This document shows, piece after piece, positions 62,454-64,000 of a stretch of 64,000 bases of DNA. Both the position numbers and the translations under genes were made by a program. A model generated the notes under the pieces. The model made no database searches. It saw nothing but the letters and a program-made list of their open reading frames with translations, and was not told the DNA's origin. Position 1 is the stretch's first letter. Every line of letters starts with the position of its first letter. This DNA comes from Modestobacter lapidis (GTDB taxonomy: Bacteria > Actinomycetota > Actinomycetes > Mycobacteriales > Geodermatophilaceae). Where the stretch lies: the NCBI GenBank assembly GCA_019779905.1, contig JABAKE010000007.1, forward strand, positions 1 through 64,000, given 5' to 3'.

Positions 62454-63443
62454 ATGTCCCGACTGCAGCTGACCTTCGCCTGTGGCGACTACGACCGCAC
62501 CCGCGCGCTGGAGGAGGGCACGGTCCGTCCCGACGGCATCGACCTGACCTACCTGCGACTGCCGGTCGAGGAGACCTTTTTCCGGATGTCCCGGCACCGG
62601 GAGTTCGAGGTCGCCGAGATGTCCCTGTCGTCGTACGTGAAGTCCCTCGACCTCGACGAGCCGCCGTTCGTGGCGCTGCCGGTCTACACCTCGCGGCAGT
62701 TCCGGCACGCCGGCATCTTCGTCAACGTGAACTCGGGCATCGACGAACCCGCGGACATGCGGGGCAAGATCGTCGGTACCCCGGAGTGGCAGCTCACCGC
62801 CAACGTCTGGATCCGCGGCTTCCTCGCCGACCAGTACGGGGTGCCGGTCGACTCCGTCGAGTACCGGACCGGGGGGCAGGAGATGCCGGGCCGGATCGAG
62901 AAGGCCGCCGTCGACCTCGGCGAGCGCATCCGCATCCGGCCCATCCCGGGTGACAAGACCCTCTCGGCGATGCTGGCCGCGGGTGAGATCGACGTGTTCC
63001 AGGGCCCGCGGGTGCCATCGTCCTTCGTCCCCGGGGGGAACGTCCGGCGGCTCTTCCCCGACCCGGTCGCCGCGGAGCAGGAGTACTTCGCGCGGACCGG
63101 GATCTTCCCGATCATGCACGTCGTCGTCGTCCGCCGGGACGTCTACGAGCGGCACCCGTGGGTGGCCCAGACGCTGACCAAGGCGTTGGGATTGGCCAAG
63201 CAGAAGGCCATGGCCGAGCTGTACGACGCCTCCGCGCTGCGGTTCATGCTGCCGTGGCTCATCCCCGGCCTGGAGGAGGCGCGTGCGCTGCTCGGCGAGG
63301 ACTACTGGTCCTACGGGCTGCAGGGCAACGAGAAGGCGCTGGGGACGTTCCTCCGCTACCACCACGAGCAGGGGCTGTCCCGGCGGCAGTACGAGCCATC
63401 GGAGCTGTTCGCCCCCGAGTCGCTGGAGTCCTTCGTCATCTAG
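62454..63443 (+). CDS. 4,5-dihydroxyphthalate decarboxylase (paralogue 2)
   Basis: The 329-residue protein has LTFACGDYDRTRALEEGTVRPDGIDLTYLRLPVEETFFRM and FEVAEMSLSSYV. YTSRQFRHAGIFVN, WIRGFLADQYGVP and IFPIMHVVVVRRDVYERHPWVAQTL are also present. These match Pht5-type 4,5-dihydroxyphthalate decarboxylase, which yields protocatechuate. It follows ligJ by four bases with GGGAGG upstream. It is closer to the family than the 58.5-kb paralogue. It is the last gene before a strong terminator. Confidence 0.9.
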   Translation: MSRLQLTFACGDYDRTRALEEGTVRPDGIDLTYLRLPVEETFFRMSRHREFEVAEMSLSSYVKSLDLDEPPFVALPVYTSRQFRHAGIFVNVNSGIDEPADMRGKIVGTPEWQLTANVWIRGFLADQYGVPVDSVEYRTGGQEMPGRIEKAAVDLGERIRIRPIPGDKTLSAMLAAGEIDVFQGPRVPSSFVPGGNVRRLFPDPVAAEQEYFARTGIFPIMHVVVVRRDVYERHPWVAQTLTKALGLAKQKAMAELYDASALRFMLPWLIPGLEEARALLGEDYWSYGLQGNEKALGTFLRYHHEQGLSRRQYEPSELFAPESLESFVI

Positions 63444-63491
63444 CGCGGTGCCCAGTCAGGTCGGCGACGCGCATGGCTGCAGAGAAGACCG

Positions 63492-63526
63492 AACGGCCCC
63501 GCCGGGACTCGGCGGGGCCGTTTCGT
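63492..63526 (+). terminator. intrinsic terminator
   Basis: AACGGCCCCGCC (63492-63503) pairs perfectly with GGCGGGGCCGTT across a seven-base loop, followed by a T-rich TTTCGTCGT. It ends the dehydrogenase-ligK-ligJ-decarboxylase operon. Confidence 0.92.
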
Positions 63527-63620
63527 CGTCCGCGGTGATGAGCACTGCTGCGTGGATCCTTCGCTTTGCCAGGAGCGTCCCGTGAGCGTCGCGGGGTGCT
63601 GGGCGATCGGCGGCTGACGA

Positions 63621-64000
63621 TCAGCCGGCGGCCGGGTCCGGGCCGGGCGAGAACCGCCGCAGCGCGATGGCGGGCACGGCGATCCCGGCTCCGACCAGTG
63701 CCAGCGCGGGCGCCAGCGGAAGGACGACGACCAGCCCGGCGACGGTCAGCGGCGCGGCGAGCAGCGCGCCGGCCCGGAACGTCCCGCTGACCGCGATGGC
63801 CTCCCCGCGCTCCTCGGGGTGCACCGCCTCGGCCGCGATCGCCGGCCCGAGCACCTGCACGACGCTGGCCGCGACGCCGCTGACGACCAGCACCAGCGCG
63901 GACAGCGCGACGCTCCCGGCAACGGCGCCGGTGGCGGCGGTGGCGACCCCGGTGAGAATCATGCCGCCGGCGAGCACCCGGGTCGTCCAGGGGCGGGGGA
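63621..64000 (-). CDS. MFS transporter, C-terminal part (5' end outside window)
   Basis: The open frame runs off the right edge; the visible 126 residues comprise four hydrophobic helices of an MFS carrier. AEAVHPEERGEAIAVSGTFRAGALLAAPLTVAG is the typical loop 10-11 segment. The protein ends with RFSPGPDPAAG after a short basic tail. Neither substrate nor start can be determined. It converges on the operon terminator at 63.5 kb. Confidence 0.85.
   Translation of the reverse strand, partial: PRPWTTRVLAGGMILTGVATAATGAVAGSVALSALVLVVSGVAASVVQVLGPAIAAEAVHPEERGEAIAVSGTFRAGALLAAPLTVAGLVVVLPLAPALALVGAGIAVPAIALRRFSPGPDPAAG

Overview
The window is high-GC actinobacterial DNA. GTG starts, four-base ATGA/GTGA gene overlaps, leaderless-looking promoters and near-total G/C at third codon positions are seen throughout. 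The gene complement (GTP-dependent PEP carboxykinase, a TPP-riboswitch thi operon, a PAS/GAF hybrid kinase ending in an RsbW-like ATPase, many CPBP/EamA/MFS membrane proteins) resembles soil Geodermatophilaceae such as Blastococcus, Modestobacter or Geodermatophilus. That family assignment is inference. No rRNA, tRNA, CRISPR array or intact insertion sequence was found.

Layout. 1-2.3 kb: 3' end of an Rhs repeat protein, an AT-richer decayed stretch and a coupled pair of small unknown genes. 2.3-10.9 kb: mostly housekeeping, including a YgiC-like ATP-grasp ligase with its lipoprotein partner, a GT51 transglycosylase, a Cys-type glutathione peroxidase and a glucose-6-phosphate dehydrogenase homologue. 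11-17.1 kb (minus strand): a TPP-riboswitch-led thiamin operon, cytX-thiE-thiO-thiS-thiG-tenI-like-tenA-tenA. 17.2-32.3 kb: acetoacetyl-CoA synthetase plus amidase, MFS and VOC proteins, a large hybrid kinase, FKBP, DsbA, an ArsR/SRPBCC pair, PEP carboxykinase and an MFS protein.

32.4-48.2 kb is a catabolic island whose core (dioxygenase alpha, beta, small protein, dihydrodiol dehydrogenase, 3Fe-4S ferredoxin, ferredoxin reductase, class II aldolase-type decarboxylase, IclR regulator) has the order of actinobacterial phthalate 3,4-dioxygenase (pht) operons. It is preceded by a tripartite tricarboxylate-type uptake system, a P450, an aldehyde dehydrogenase and an SDR. A palindrome of the form TCTGC-N3-GCAGA occurs before the P450, tctC, the dioxygenase and the IclR gene, which suggests one IclR regulon.

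49-63.4 kb is a second, separately regulated aromatic-acid island: a flavin hydroxylase, an FCD-type GntR regulator, a 2Fe-2S ferredoxin, a phthalate-4,5-dioxygenase-type Rieske oxygenase, two 4,5-dihydroxyphthalate-decarboxylase-like proteins, 4-oxalomesaconate hydratase and CHA-aldolase homologues, and unexpected enzymes (PanB-like, RpiB-like, phosphoglycerate-mutase-like, a Cys-nucleophile alpha/beta protein, an unrecognised 167-aa protein). FadR-like sites (TGGTNNNACCA type, several followed by ATTAG-like sequence) lie before five of its transcription units. No ring-cleavage dioxygenase is present in the window, so the pathway must be completed elsewhere or uses unusual chemistry. A fused, truncated 6PGDH/EutA pseudogene sits inside this island. 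The window ends in a partial MFS gene.
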